A stretch of 64,000 nucleotides of DNA from CAYMYN01 sp964394665 (lineage in GTDB: Bacteria; Planctomycetota; UBA1135; GCA-002686595). Shown in pieces: positions 18,806 through 27,775 of this stretch (within the stretch, counting starts at the first letter, position 1; every line of letters begins with the position of its first letter). The notes under the pieces were generated by a model, which was not told the origin of the DNA, ran no database searches, and saw only the letters and a program-made list of their open reading frames with translations. The stretch is from the NCBI GenBank assembly GCA_964394665.1, contig CAYMYN010000006.1, positions 124,001-188,000 on the forward strand, written 5' to 3'. The position numbers and the translations under genes are program-made.

Positions 18806-20751
18806 AGCCACGCTCGAGCACCCCCCGCGGCCGCCTGCTCGCCGGGCTGACCCTCGTCCTCGCCCTGGCGCTGGGCCTGCGGACGGTCGCCGCCGTCCAG
18901 TACCAGCGCGCCCATCCCCAGGCCGAGCACCTCTCGATCGATGAGGAGTCCTACGACTCCTGGGCGCGCGAGCTCGCCGCGGGCGACTGGCTGGGCGACG
19001 CGGTCTTCTTCCAGGAGCCGCTCTATCCCTACGCCCTGGGCGCGTTCTACCGCTGGGTCAGCCCCGAACGCGTGCATGTGCGCTTCGCCCAGGCACTCCT
19101 CGGCGCCCTGGCCTGCGTGCTCACGGTGCTCGTCGGGCGGCGCGCCTTCGGAGCCACGGCCGGTTGGATCGGCGGCCTCGCGTTGGCCCTGCACCCACCG
19201 GCGATCCTGCTGCCGAGCCTGCTGCTCAAGCCCAACCTCGTCTTGCTGGTGTTGTTGGGCCTGGTGCTGGCCCTGCCGCCGGGGGAGGGGCGCGCGCGGC
19301 GTTGGTTCGGCGTGGGGGTGCTGGCCGGGCTCGGCGCGCTGCTGCGCGGCAACGTGCTGGTGCTGCTGCCGGTGCTCGTCGCCTGGCCGCTTTTGCGGGC
19401 CGCCCTGGCGCGGGCCCCGCTCCGCCCAGCCCTGCCGCGGGCGGCGGCCGTGTTGGGCGGCGTGGCGTTGGTGCTCGCGCCGGTGGCGCTGCGCAACTGG
19501 GCGGTGGGGGGCGTCGTCGCGCTCAGCACCTCGGGCGCGGGCACCAACCTCTACGGCGGCAACAACGAGCTCAATCCCTACGGCGTCGCGACCGAGTTCC
19601 CCTGGGTGCGCGGCATCCCGCGCCACGAGGCCGAGGACTGGCGCGCGGAGGCCGAGCGCCGCACGGGGCGCGCGCTGGACGCCGCCGGGACCAGCGCCTT
19701 CTGGAGCGGCGAGGTGCGCCGTTCGGCGCGCGAGCGGCCGGCGCTGCACGCGCGCATCCTGTGGAACAAGCTGCGCGCGACCCTGGGCGCCTACGAGGTG
19801 CCCGACAACCACCTCCTCGAGTGGGATCGCCGCTACGTGCCGCTGCTGCGCCGGCCTTGGCCGGGTTTTGGCCTGTGGGGCACCCTGGGGCTCGCGGGGC
19901 TGTTCGCCTTCCTGGCGCGCGGGTTTCGGCGCGACGGGTATCGCCACGGGGGCGCGCGGCCGCGGGCGGCCATCGAGCTGGCCGCGCTCGTCTGCCTCTA
20001 CCTGGCGACGATCGTCCTGACCGTCACGAGCGACCGCGTGCGTCTGGCCCTCGTGCCCCTGCTCCTGCCCTTCGCCGGGGCCTTCGTCGCCGCGTCCTTC
20101 GAGCGCTTGCGTTCGCGGGCCGCGCCGCGGGCCTGGATCGGGCCGGCGAGCGCGCTCCTCGTCGCGGCCCTCGTCGTGCACGTGCCGGTGTTCGACGCCT
20201 CGACGCGCGCCGGGGACCTCGCCGACCGCGAGCACAACCACGCCGTGGCGCTGCTCGAGCAAGGGCGGCTCGAGGAAGCCACGGCCCTGGCCCAGGACCT
20301 GGCCCGGGATTGGCCGGGCAGCGCGCGCATCCAGCTCCTGCTGGCGGACTGCGAGTGGCGCCGCGGCTGGGCGCTCGCCGCCGAGCCGGAGACGCGCGCG
20401 CAGGGGCAGGAGCGGATCGGCGCGGTGCTCGCGCGGTTGCGCGCCCTGCTCGAGCTGCCCGGCCTGGCGCCCAAGGAAGCCTCCCGCGCGCGGCGCCTGG
20501 CGGGCTGGATCCAACTCGCCCTGGGCAACGCCGGCGCCGCCGAGCGGCACTTCCGCCTGGCGCGCGAGTTCGCGCCGCGGGACGCCGACCTCGCCCTCGG
20601 CCACGCCCAGGCCCTGATCGCGCTGGTGGAGGGCGGCGCGCGGGAGCACGGCGCCCAGGCTGGGGAGTTGTTGGACGGACTCGCCGCCCGCGCGGGCTAC
20701 GCGCCGGCCGTGGACGAGCTGCGCGCGCGGCTGGCGCGGGCGCTCGAGTGA
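18802..20751 (+). CDS. GT-C type membrane glycosyltransferase (ArnT/PMT-like) with TPR-like tail
   Basis: 649 residues from GTG 18802, which overlaps the upstream stop (GTGA). The N-terminal part has ten or more hydrophobic segments. The first periplasmic loop carries the acidic pattern DEESYDSWARELAAGDW and an EPLYPYALG motif, as in the dolichyl-phosphate-mannose/ArnT family that uses polyprenyl-linked sugars. A soluble region of about 170 residues at the C-terminus has helix-turn-helix repeats (NHAVALLEQGRLEEATALAQ and LGNAGAAERHFRLAREFAP) typical of TPRs. It probably glycosylates a surface molecule or protein using a lipid-linked donor made with the GT2 upstream (inference). Its stop is 3 nt from the convergent parvulin gene. 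Confidence 0.8.
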   Translation: MKPRSSTPRGRLLAGLTLVLALALGLRTVAAVQYQRAHPQAEHLSIDEESYDSWARELAAGDWLGDAVFFQEPLYPYALGAFYRWVSPERVHVRFAQALLGALACVLTVLVGRRAFGATAGWIGGLALALHPPAILLPSLLLKPNLVLLVLLGLVLALPPGEGRARRWFGVGVLAGLGALLRGNVLVLLPVLVAWPLLRAALARAPLRPALPRAAAVLGGVALVLAPVALRNWAVGGVVALSTSGAGTNLYGGNNELNPYGVATEFPWVRGIPRHEAEDWRAEAERRTGRALDAAGTSAFWSGEVRRSARERPALHARILWNKLRATLGAYEVPDNHLLEWDRRYVPLLRRPWPGFGLWGTLGLAGLFAFLARGFRRDGYRHGGARPRAAIELAALVCLYLATIVLTVTSDRVRLALVPLLLPFAGAFVAASFERLRSRAAPRAWIGPASALLVAALVVHVPVFDASTRAGDLADREHNHAVALLEQGRLEEATALAQDLARDWPGSARIQLLLADCEWRRGWALAAEPETRAQGQERIGAVLARLRALLELPGLAPKEASRARRLAGWIQLALGNAGAAERHFRLAREFAPRDADLALGHAQALIALVEGGAREHGAQAGELLDGLAARAGYAPAVDELRARLARALE

Positions 20752-20754
20752 GCT

Positions 20755-22683
20755 TCAGCGCGGCGTCTCGCGCAGGCCGGGTAGGACCTCGAAGTCCTGC
20801 TCGCTGACCAGACCGTGGACGAAGCTCACCAGCTCGACGCGGCTGGGGCGCGCGGCCTCGAGCTCGGCGCGCAACTCGGCCTCGACCGACTCGAAGGGCA
20901 CGTCGACGATGCCGACCAGCTCGAACAGGAAGACCAGGCCGCCGGTCAGCTCGAGGGGCTCGGAGAGCTCGCCGGGGCGCAGGCCGCGCAGCGCCTCCTG
21001 GACGTGTTCGGGCCAGGTGTGCAGTCGGAAACGGCCCTCGGGTTCGCCGCCGCGGCCGCGGGTGAGCGGATCGTCGGACAGGCGGCGCGCGAGGGTCGGG
21101 AAGTCGAGCCCTTCCTCGAGGATGCGCGTGCGCAGGGCGCGCAGCTCGTCCTTCAGGCGCGCGAGCTCGCGATCCAGGTAGGCCTCGATCTCCTCGGGCG
21201 ACTCGAGCGGTTCCTCGGACGCCGGCACGCCGCGCACCAGGAAACGTACCCGGGGGTTGCGTCCGCCGGGACCGTGGCGTCGTTCCCACAGCGCCCGCAC
21301 GCGCTCGACCGGGATCTCGCCCGTGCCGCGCAGGATGCGTTCGGCGAGCAGCTCGTGCCGCGAGCGCGGCGCCGCGTCGCGCATCCAATCCTCGCGCGAG
21401 CGCCCGCCGGCGGCGAGGCCGGCGATCCAGGCCCCGCGGTCGCCCTTGTGGAAGATCCCGATCAGGCGCTCCTCGTCCTCGAGCAGGCGCTGGGCGAGCT
21501 CGTCCGCCCCGGGCGCGATGCCCCGTTCGCGCGCCAGCGCCTCGACCGTGCGCCGCTCGACGAAGGTGCGCGCGTAGGCCACCCCGCGCGTCGCGAGCAG
21601 CCAGGCGCCGAGCGCGCGGCGCGTGAGCGGCTCGCCGTCCACCTCGGCCACCGGCGCGTCGAGCCGGTCGCGGGCCGCGTCGGGCTCGAGGGCCATCTCG
21701 GGGAGGACCGTGAGCGTCTCGAAGCTGGTGAAGCGCGCGGCGACGGCCGCGGCCTCGGCCGCGCTGGCGGGACGCTCGCGGAAGGTGCGCAGGAGCTCCC
21801 CGCGCGCCGCCTCGAAGTCCACGCGCGCGAGGCGCGCGACGCGCAGCAGGTTCCAGCCGCCGCGCGACCAGAGCGGCTCGCTGATCTCGCCCTCGGCCAG
21901 CGCGTGCACCGCGTCGCGCACGGTGCGGGTCCAGTGCCCGACCTCGGCCCCGTCCAGGAGCCGCCCGCCGCGGGCGCGCGAGACGGGGTCCTCGGAGTGG
22001 CGCCGCACGAGCTCGGCGAAGGGCTCGCCGCCGAGGGCCGCGGCGCGCAGGGCGATGGCCCGCTCGCGCACCAGCTCGCGCGCGGCGCGGTCGAGGGCGC
22101 GCACCTCGTCGCGCGTCGAGCCCGGCGGCGGGATCGGCGGCTCGACCCGCAGGTGCAGCAGCTCGAGCTCGCGCTCCTGCCCGTCGGGGCCGTGGCGCAG
22201 GGTCCACTCGGCGCGCAGGGTGGCCTCGTCCGGCTCGCGCAGGGCGCGCGCGAGGGCGTCGAGCAGCAGCGTCTGGCGCAGCTCGCCGCGGCGGTCCTGG
22301 TAGTACAGCTCCTCGCTGCTGCCCAGACGCTCGAGCTCGTCGCGCCAGGCGCGGACGTTGCCGCCGAAGGCCTGGGCCACGCGCGCCAGGGCGTCGGCGC
22401 GCAGGCGTTCCTCCAGCTCGACTTCGGTCACCTGGACGCCGTGCTGGGCGGCGGCGCGCTCGAGGGCCGTGCTGCGCACGTAGGCCTCGAGCTCGCGCGC
22501 GCCGTGCTCGCGCACGAGCCAGGCCGCGTACTCGGCCCACGGGACGTCCGCGCCGCGGATCCGCAGCACCGGCGGCGGCTCCGGGGCGTCCTGCGCGCGC
22601 GGCCCGGCCGACGGGGAGGGGCCACAGACCAGGAGTGCGAGCAGGAAGCCGGCGCGCACACGGGCTGTTCGGGCGGGGGCCAT
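20755..22683 (-). CDS. Exported SurA/PrsA-like protein with two parvulin-type domains
   Basis: 642 residues from ATG 22683. A signal peptide (AGFLLALLVCGPSPSAGP) is followed by a SurA-N-like helical region, a first rotamase-like domain at about 165-300 (FAELVRRHSEDPVSRARGG, then EGEISEPLWSRGGWNLLRV), a second helical chaperone-like part, and a second rotamase-like domain at about 470-600 (FPTLARRLSDDPLTRGRGG, then PGELSEPLELTGGLVFLFEL). It should be a periplasmic folding factor for outer-membrane or secreted proteins; an internal duplication explains its length. Isomerase activity of either domain is not certain. It lies 9 nt downstream of the M28 peptidase, in one operon. Confidence 0.85.
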   Translation of the reverse strand: MAPARTARVRAGFLLALLVCGPSPSAGPRAQDAPEPPPVLRIRGADVPWAEYAAWLVREHGARELEAYVRSTALERAAAQHGVQVTEVELEERLRADALARVAQAFGGNVRAWRDELERLGSSEELYYQDRRGELRQTLLLDALARALREPDEATLRAEWTLRHGPDGQERELELLHLRVEPPIPPPGSTRDEVRALDRAARELVRERAIALRAAALGGEPFAELVRRHSEDPVSRARGGRLLDGAEVGHWTRTVRDAVHALAEGEISEPLWSRGGWNLLRVARLARVDFEAARGELLRTFRERPASAAEAAAVAARFTSFETLTVLPEMALEPDAARDRLDAPVAEVDGEPLTRRALGAWLLATRGVAYARTFVERRTVEALARERGIAPGADELAQRLLEDEERLIGIFHKGDRGAWIAGLAAGGRSREDWMRDAAPRSRHELLAERILRGTGEIPVERVRALWERRHGPGGRNPRVRFLVRGVPASEEPLESPEEIEAYLDRELARLKDELRALRTRILEEGLDFPTLARRLSDDPLTRGRGGEPEGRFRLHTWPEHVQEALRGLRPGELSEPLELTGGLVFLFELVGIVDVPFESVEAELRAELEAARPSRVELVSFVHGLVSEQDFEVLPGLRETPR

Positions 22684-22692
22684 CGCGGGACC

Positions 22693-24717
22693 TCAGGGGC
22701 GCCGCGCGTGGGCGAGGGCTTCGATGCGCTCGACGAGCAGGGTTGTCGCGCGCTCGAGCTCGGCCTCGCCCTGACGCGCGGCCAGGCGCAGCAGGGGCAG
22801 GGTCTCGGCGCTGTAGCCGGTCTCCAGGCCCGGCGCCCAAAGCTCGTTGCGGAACCAGGTCCGACCGGGCAGACCCTCGGGCGCGAAGAGCGCGCGGTAG
22901 AAGCGCGCTTCGCCCAAGGGCGCGCTGCCGCCGCGGGCCTCGCAGGCCTGGGCCAGGCGCTCGAAGGCGCGCTCGAGGCGCGCGGCGCGCTCGTTCCCGA
23001 GCCACTCGACCTCCGCCGCCGCGAGCTGACCCATGCGCCGCGCGGCCTCCTCTTCCTCGAAGCAGGCCGGGCCGCGCTCGCCGACCTCGAACAGGAGCTC
23101 GGCCACCAGGTGCGCCGCGGTCTCGTGCCCCATCCAGGTGGGGTCGAGGAAGCGATCGACGAAGGTGTGGTCGTCGAGCGCGGTGTGGTAGAGCCCGCCC
23201 GGGTTCCCGCCCAGGCCCAGGTCGAGGACCGGCAGCCCCAGGTGGTGCAGGAAGACCGTGTAGTCCGAGCCCGAGCCCGGCAGCCCGAGGCGCGGGCCGG
23301 CGGGCAGGGCGGCGGCGCTCCACTGGTCGAAGAGGCTCGCGCCCGACTGCGCGTCGACCGCCGGCACGCGGCGCGTGACGTCCTCGACCAGGCGCATCAG
23401 ACCCGGCGTGCCGCCCATGCCCTGGAGCCGTGTGCCCGAGACGGCGACGTCGGCGTTGATGTAGCACAGGCCCTGCTCGACGAGGCGCTTGGCGTGGATC
23501 TCGCCCCACTCCGTGCTGCCGATCAAGCCGGTCTCCTCCGCGTCCCAGAAGGCGAACACGATCGAGTACCGCGGGCGCCAGCCCTCGCGGGCGCGCTCGG
23601 CCAGGCGCTGGGCCGCGCGGATCAGCACCACCGTGCCGGTCGTCGCGTCCTGACCGCCGCGCACCCAGGCATCGCGGTGGTTGCCGACGATCACCTGCTC
23701 GGCGCGGCGGCCCGGGATGCGCGCGATCACGTTGTGGATCGTGCGCACCTCGCGCCGCACGTCGAGGTCGAGGCGCGCCTCGACGGGGCCCGGGCCGACG
23801 GCGCGTTCGGGGCTGTCCTCGCCGGCGGAGCGCCGCTCGAGGCGCGGCAACAACTCGCGCGCGACCTCCCAGGGGATCGGCAGGCAGGGGATCGTGGGCA
23901 GGAGGGCGTCGAGCTCGGGGCCCTCGAGGCGTCGGCCCTCGAGCCCCCGGCGCGGCGAGGGCCAGCCGGGCGTCGAGGGATCCCCCGGCGCCTGGGCGAG
24001 GTCCTTGATCGAGCCCCGCTCGACCTCCCAGTCCGGGCGCCAGGGGCCCCGGGGCCAGGGCTCGCGGGGCGTGCCGTCCTCCTCCGGGCCGACGGGCTCG
24101 GCGGTGAAGAGCAGGCCCACGCAGCCGAACTCCTCGGCCAGGGTGACCTTCACCCCGCGGTAGCTGCGCCCGTAGCGCGCCAACGCGATCGTGCCGCGCG
24201 GATCGACGCCCGCCGCGAGCAGGGCCTCGTAGTCCGCGCGCAGCCCGAAGCCGACGTCGAGCACGGGCGCGCGCACCGCGCCGCTCTTGCTCCACGAGTT
24301 GAAGGGCGGCAGATCGCCGGCCGGGATGGCGTCGGGATCGAAGCGCCGGCGTTGGGCGTGGAAGGGCTCGCGGCGCGTGCCGTCGGCGAACAGCTCGAGC
24401 CCCAGGCGGCGCGGCAGGGAGAGCACGACGTCGAAGGACTCGATCTCGACCTCGCAGCCCGCCTCCTGCATGCGGCGCGCGACGGCGCGCGCGCCCCACA
24501 GCCCGCCGCTGGTGCCGGCCAGGCGCGCGGAGGCCGTGAGCTCGCGGTGCAGCGCGCGCGAGGGCGACTCATCGCCCGGATCGTCGGCCCCCGGTCCGTG
24601 GGGGCCCGACCCGTGGGGATCCGGCATGGCCGGGGGCGCCGGGAGCGCGTGCGGGGCGGGGGACGGACCGACGGCGAGCGCGACCGTCGCGGCGAGGGAG
24701 AGGAGGCCGGGGTGCAT
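22693..24717 (-). CDS. Exported M28-family zinc peptidase of the glutamate carboxypeptidase II type
   Basis: 674 residues from ATG 24717 with a signal peptide (LLSLAATVALAVG). The order of domains matches glutamate carboxypeptidase II-like enzymes: N-terminal part, a PA-type insert (about 140-230) and the peptidase core. Dinuclear zinc ligands are all present: GNHRDAWVRGGQD (His and Asp, about 342 and 352), DAEETGLIGS (Glu pair near 390), INADVAVSG (Asp near 419) and YHTALDD (His near 509). A C-terminal helical dimerisation-like region follows. It probably degrades peptides in the periplasm or outside the cell. It is the first gene of a two-gene operon with the SurA-like protein. Confidence 0.9.
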   Translation of the reverse strand: MHPGLLSLAATVALAVGPSPAPHALPAPPAMPDPHGSGPHGPGADDPGDESPSRALHRELTASARLAGTSGGLWGARAVARRMQEAGCEVEIESFDVVLSLPRRLGLELFADGTRREPFHAQRRRFDPDAIPAGDLPPFNSWSKSGAVRAPVLDVGFGLRADYEALLAAGVDPRGTIALARYGRSYRGVKVTLAEEFGCVGLLFTAEPVGPEEDGTPREPWPRGPWRPDWEVERGSIKDLAQAPGDPSTPGWPSPRRGLEGRRLEGPELDALLPTIPCLPIPWEVARELLPRLERRSAGEDSPERAVGPGPVEARLDLDVRREVRTIHNVIARIPGRRAEQVIVGNHRDAWVRGGQDATTGTVVLIRAAQRLAERAREGWRPRYSIVFAFWDAEETGLIGSTEWGEIHAKRLVEQGLCYINADVAVSGTRLQGMGGTPGLMRLVEDVTRRVPAVDAQSGASLFDQWSAAALPAGPRLGLPGSGSDYTVFLHHLGLPVLDLGLGGNPGGLYHTALDDHTFVDRFLDPTWMGHETAAHLVAELLFEVGERGPACFEEEEAARRMGQLAAAEVEWLGNERAARLERAFERLAQACEARGGSAPLGEARFYRALFAPEGLPGRTWFRNELWAPGLETGYSAETLPLLRLAARQGEAELERATTLLVERIEALAHARRP

Positions 24718-24726
24718 GGCGCGCGC

Positions 24727-24732
24727 ATCGTA
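24727..24732 (-). promoter_or_regulatory. Putative -10 element (TACGAT) of the M28 peptidase gene
   Basis: TACGAT on the minus strand, nine bases before the ATG at 24717, in the 76-nt divergent region. No -35 box is visible. Confidence 0.3.
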
Positions 24733-24781
24733 GCAGCCGCGCGGTCCGCGCCGCCGCCTGGCGGCGACCCACGGCGCTGGC

Positions 24782-24787
24782 TACGTT
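24782..24787 (+). promoter_or_regulatory. Putative -10 element (TACGTT) of the HAD-kinase fusion gene
   Basis: TACGTT six bases before the ATG at 24794, mirroring the element on the other strand of the same divergent region. The spacing suits a leaderless transcript. Confidence 0.3.
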
Positions 24788-24793
24788 CGGCCC

Positions 24794-26083
24794 ATGTCGG
24801 CGCCCTTTCCCTTCGACGCGGTCGTCTTCGACCTCGACGGCACCCTGCTCGCCACCGACCGGTTCTGGATCCAGGCCGCGCGGGTGGGGGCCAAACGCGC
24901 CTTCCGCGAGTTGGGCCTCGAGCGCGAGTTGCCCAGCGCCGAGCAGTGGATGGGCCTGGTGGGCCTGCCCCTGGCGGTCGGCTTCGACGCGCTCTTCGCC
25001 GACCTCGAACCGGCGCAACGCGCGCGGGTGATGGAGCGCTGCGTCGAGGAGGAGCACCTCTCGTTGGCGCGCGGCGAGGCGGCCCTGTTGCCCGGCGTGA
25101 AGGAGACGCTCGACACCCTGCGCGAGCGCGGCGTGCGCCTGGGCATCGCCAGCAATTGCGGCGCGGATTACCTGCGCGCCGCCCTGGAGGGGCTGGGCCT
25201 CGCGGCCTGGATCGAGGCCGCGCGTTGCCTCGACAGCCCGGGCATCGCGACCAAGGCCGACATGGTGCGCGACCTGCTGGAGCACTTCGACACGCGCAGC
25301 GCCGTGATGGTGGGGGATCGCCAGGGGGACCGCGACGCGGCCCACGCCAACGCGCTCCCGCACCTGCACCTCGCCTCGGGTTTCGCGCCGCCGGGGGAGG
25401 AGATCGAGTGCGAGGCGGTGCTGGCCGATTTCCTCGAGTTGCTCCCGCGCCTCGAGGCGCGCGGCGCGTGGCTCGACGACGTGCTCGCGCGCGTCGGGCA
25501 CCTGGGTCCGGGCGGACCGCGGCGCATCGGCGTGACCGGCTCCCTGGCGGCGGGCAAGACGCTCTTCGCGCGCGACCTGGCGCGGCGCCTGGAGAGCCGC
25601 GGGCGCGCGGTCACGCGCGTGTCCCTGGAGGAATTCCGACGCCCGGACACGGGCACGGCCCCGGCCGATCCCGAGCAACTCCCCGCGGCCTGGTTCGACC
25701 TCGATGCGCTGGTCGAGGAGGTGCTCGAACCCCACGCGCGCCGCCGACCCGTGCGCGCCCGCCTGCGCCGCGTCGAGGACGGCGAGGTGCAGACGACGGC
25801 GGTCGAGCTCGAGCCCGATTCGATCCTGATCCTGGAGGGCCCGTTGCTCGCGCACCCTCGATTGGCGACGCGCCTGGATCGCCTGATCCACCTGGCCCTG
25901 CCCGAGGCGTCGTCGCTGCGCCGCGTCGCGGGCCGCGACGCCCATCACGGCGGCCCCGAGGTGCTCGAATCCGCGCGCCGCCGCCTGGCGGCCGAGCGCG
26001 CCTTCGAATCCCGATTCCCGCCCACCGATCGCGCCGACCTGGTCCTCGACGCCGCCAATCCCCTCGGCCCGCCGCCGGCGTGA
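24794..26083 (+). CDS. HAD-superfamily phosphatase fused to a uridine-kinase-like P-loop domain
   Basis: 429 residues. The N-terminal half is a HAD phosphatase: motif I VVFDLDGTLL (nucleophile Asp), a helical cap, motif II GIASNCG, and motif IV VGDRQGD. At about residue 245 a second domain begins with the Walker A loop GVTGSLAAGKT, followed by LILEGPLLAHPRL and an Arg-rich lid-like region, as in phosphoribulokinase/uridine kinase-like NMP kinases. A small-molecule kinase and a phosphatase on one chain suggest interconversion or recycling of a phosphorylated metabolite (inference). The sequence is continuous with no frame break. The substrates are unknown. Confidence 0.8.
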   Translation: MSAPFPFDAVVFDLDGTLLATDRFWIQAARVGAKRAFRELGLERELPSAEQWMGLVGLPLAVGFDALFADLEPAQRARVMERCVEEEHLSLARGEAALLPGVKETLDTLRERGVRLGIASNCGADYLRAALEGLGLAAWIEAARCLDSPGIATKADMVRDLLEHFDTRSAVMVGDRQGDRDAAHANALPHLHLASGFAPPGEEIECEAVLADFLELLPRLEARGAWLDDVLARVGHLGPGGPRRIGVTGSLAAGKTLFARDLARRLESRGRAVTRVSLEEFRRPDTGTAPADPEQLPAAWFDLDALVEEVLEPHARRRPVRARLRRVEDGEVQTTAVELEPDSILILEGPLLAHPRLATRLDRLIHLALPEASSLRRVAGRDAHHGGPEVLESARRRLAAERAFESRFPPTDRADLVLDAANPLGPPPA

Positions 26084-26121
26084 TGCCGGCCCGCGGGGAT
26101 CTGGCCGCTCCCCGCCCCGGG

Positions 26122-26150
26122 TTGACCCCCCCGGAACCCCTGCCTAAGCT
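26122..26150 (+). promoter_or_regulatory. Probable sigma-70-type promoter of the 26.2-kb operon
   Basis: TTGACC (26122-26127), a 17-base spacer, then TAAGCT (26145-26150), followed about 70 nt later by a perfect AGGAGG ribosome-binding site. It is the best-looking promoter in the window. Confidence 0.5.
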
Positions 26151-26231
26151 CCGGACCGGGTGGACGTGAGTCGCGCCACGCCCCACCCCGCGGCCCGCGC
26201 CGCGCACACTCCGACGCACAGGAGGCTGGGC

Positions 26232-26849
26232 TTGGACGATGATCCGTGGGATCTCACTCCGAATCGCGACGCCCGGGGCCGGTTCCCCGGTTGCGAGGTG
26301 CTCGTGGGGCAGAGCCCCAGGGAGGTCCTACACCGACTGGTGGACCACGATCCCTTCGAGCTCGGCGCCCGCAGTGAAGCGCGCCTCGACGCCCGCGCCC
26401 TCCTGCTGCCCCAGCGCCGCGTCTGGCTGCGCACCCTCGCCCGGGTGGCCTACGCGTCGATGCGCTACGCCGGCGATCCGCCCCTCGATCCCTGGTTGGC
26501 CGGCCGGGTCGACGTCGCCATCGACGAGATCCTCTTCGAGGAGGTCGAGGCGGAGCATGGCGACGAAGCCCTCGACCTGGACGACGTGCGCCACCTGGTC
26601 TTCGTGTCCCAGCGCTTCGGCATCGAGATCGGCTCGGCGCGCCGCGCGTGCAATCGCTTCAACGCCCTCCCCGACGGGGTGCGCGCGACCTTCTTCGCCC
26701 TCGCCGTGCACGGCAAGCCCCTGCGCCGCTGGGTGGCCGAGGGCCACGGCCCGCCGCTCGCCGTGCGCGAGGACCTGAACCTCGCCCTGTGCACCCTCTC
26801 GAACCCACCCGACCCCGACCCGCCCGAGTTCCAGGACGATCCATGGTGA
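26232..26849 (+). CDS. Unknown protein, possibly a very divergent sigma-factor-like regulator
   Basis: 205 residues if translation starts at TTG 26232, which has a perfect AGGAGG (26220-26225) six bases upstream; an in-frame GTG at 26160 would add 24 residues but lacks an SD. A segment around RVWLRTLARVAYASMRY...DVAIDEILFEE and a later RRACNRFNALPDGVRATFFALAVHGKPLRRW loosely recall regions 2 and 4 of ECF sigma factors (helical, with LP..R..FF.L spacing), but there is no strong motif and this is a guess. The gene overlaps the next by 7 nt and heads an operon running into the duplicated cassette. Confidence 0.6.
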   Translation: MDDDPWDLTPNRDARGRFPGCEVLVGQSPREVLHRLVDHDPFELGARSEARLDARALLLPQRRVWLRTLARVAYASMRYAGDPPLDPWLAGRVDVAIDEILFEEVEAEHGDEALDLDDVRHLVFVSQRFGIEIGSARRACNRFNALPDGVRATFFALAVHGKPLRRWVAEGHGPPLAVREDLNLALCTLSNPPDPDPPEFQDDPW

Positions 26850-27775
26850 GCCCCGATCCCGATCTCTTCCCTCCCGAGTTGGAGGAGCTGGTGACGGAGA
26901 TCGCCCGCGACCCCCGCTCGAGCTTCCTGCGCACCGAGCGCCCCCCCCGCCCCACCGCCCTCTTCGACCCCCCCGACCCCCTCTCCCCCCGCACCCCCGG
27001 CCTGACGTCGGCCGAGCGGGAGATCTTGACCGTCTACCGCGAGGAGCTCACCGCGCTGCTTCTGCAACGTTGGCTCACCGAGGTCACGGAGAGGCCGGCG
27101 AAGGGAAGCTGGATCTTCGCTGGATCGGCCGCCGATGGCCGTGTTTCCCGTGCGGAGCCGCCCCATTCCGTCCGCGAGCTGGTCGAGCTGGGTCGGCGCG
27201 AGCTCCCCGGCGCGGACCTGGCCGAAGGCCTGCTCGATCCCGCACTGGTCCTGTCGCCGGATCAGCGCTCCAACCTGGTCACCTGGGCCGTTCGCCTGAG
27301 CCCCGATACGCGCGGCAAGATCTATCTCGCCAGCGACTACAACCTCACCGGTCAACGCCGCTCCGCGATCGCCGTCGTCGGGCGGCTGCTCGCGATCGAG
27401 TGGCGGGCGGAGCTGCGGCCCTACCTGTGGGGAATCCTGGCCGCGGCTCACGGGGACGACTGGAATCCGCGCGACCTCGTGCGTTGGTATCGCAAGGCGG
27501 CACAGGGTCCAAAGCCCGGTGCCGATGCGTTGCTCGTGTGGCTGCTGGTGGCGGCCAACACGGGCGACTCGCGCTGCGCCCGCGAAGCCGCGGAGATCGT
27601 CGACGGCCTCATCGCTCCCGATGACCCGTTCCTCGTACTGCACGTCGACAATCAACGGCGAACCCGATCCGAGGGTCGCTGGGCACCCAACCCACGGCGC
27701 CGAGCTGATCTCGACGCCTTGCTGGGGGCCGTTGGCCCCGCGTCCAGGAGGGCTCTGCATGCGCTCGAACCATGA
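26843..27775 (+). CDS. Unknown 310-residue protein, first gene of duplicated cassette (copy A)
   Basis: 310 residues from ATG 26843, overlapping the upstream stop (ATGGTGA). It is soluble and largely helical, with a Pro-rich N-terminal linker (about residues 33-53) and an alpha-alpha repeat-like middle (RSAIAVVGRLLAIEWRAELR and DALLVWLLVAANTGD). No catalytic motif is recognised. Its last 50 residues, containing RTRSEGRWAP and VGPASRRALHALE, are repeated in the 70-residue ORF at 31217-31429. The start codon of the following exported mini-protein lies within its final codons. Position after a possible regulator suggests a regulatory partner, but this is not shown. Confidence 0.65.
   Translation: MVSPDPDLFPPELEELVTEIARDPRSSFLRTERPPRPTALFDPPDPLSPRTPGLTSAEREILTVYREELTALLLQRWLTEVTERPAKGSWIFAGSAADGRVSRAEPPHSVRELVELGRRELPGADLAEGLLDPALVLSPDQRSNLVTWAVRLSPDTRGKIYLASDYNLTGQRRSAIAVVGRLLAIEWRAELRPYLWGILAAAHGDDWNPRDLVRWYRKAAQGPKPGADALLVWLLVAANTGDSRCAREAAEIVDGLIAPDDPFLVLHVDNQRRTRSEGRWAPNPRRRADLDALLGAVGPASRRALHALEP

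Noticed and set aside
20024..24499. A 1491-codon minus-strand frame overlapping several genes
   Set aside because: It is a frame-shifted reading of the M28 and SurA-like genes plus antisense of the GT-C gene; composition is Arg/Ala/Pro only.
20815..26169. A 1784-codon plus-strand frame through the parvulin, peptidase and HAD regions
   Set aside because: It is antisense to two convincing genes and frame-shifted in the third; there are no motifs in the translation.
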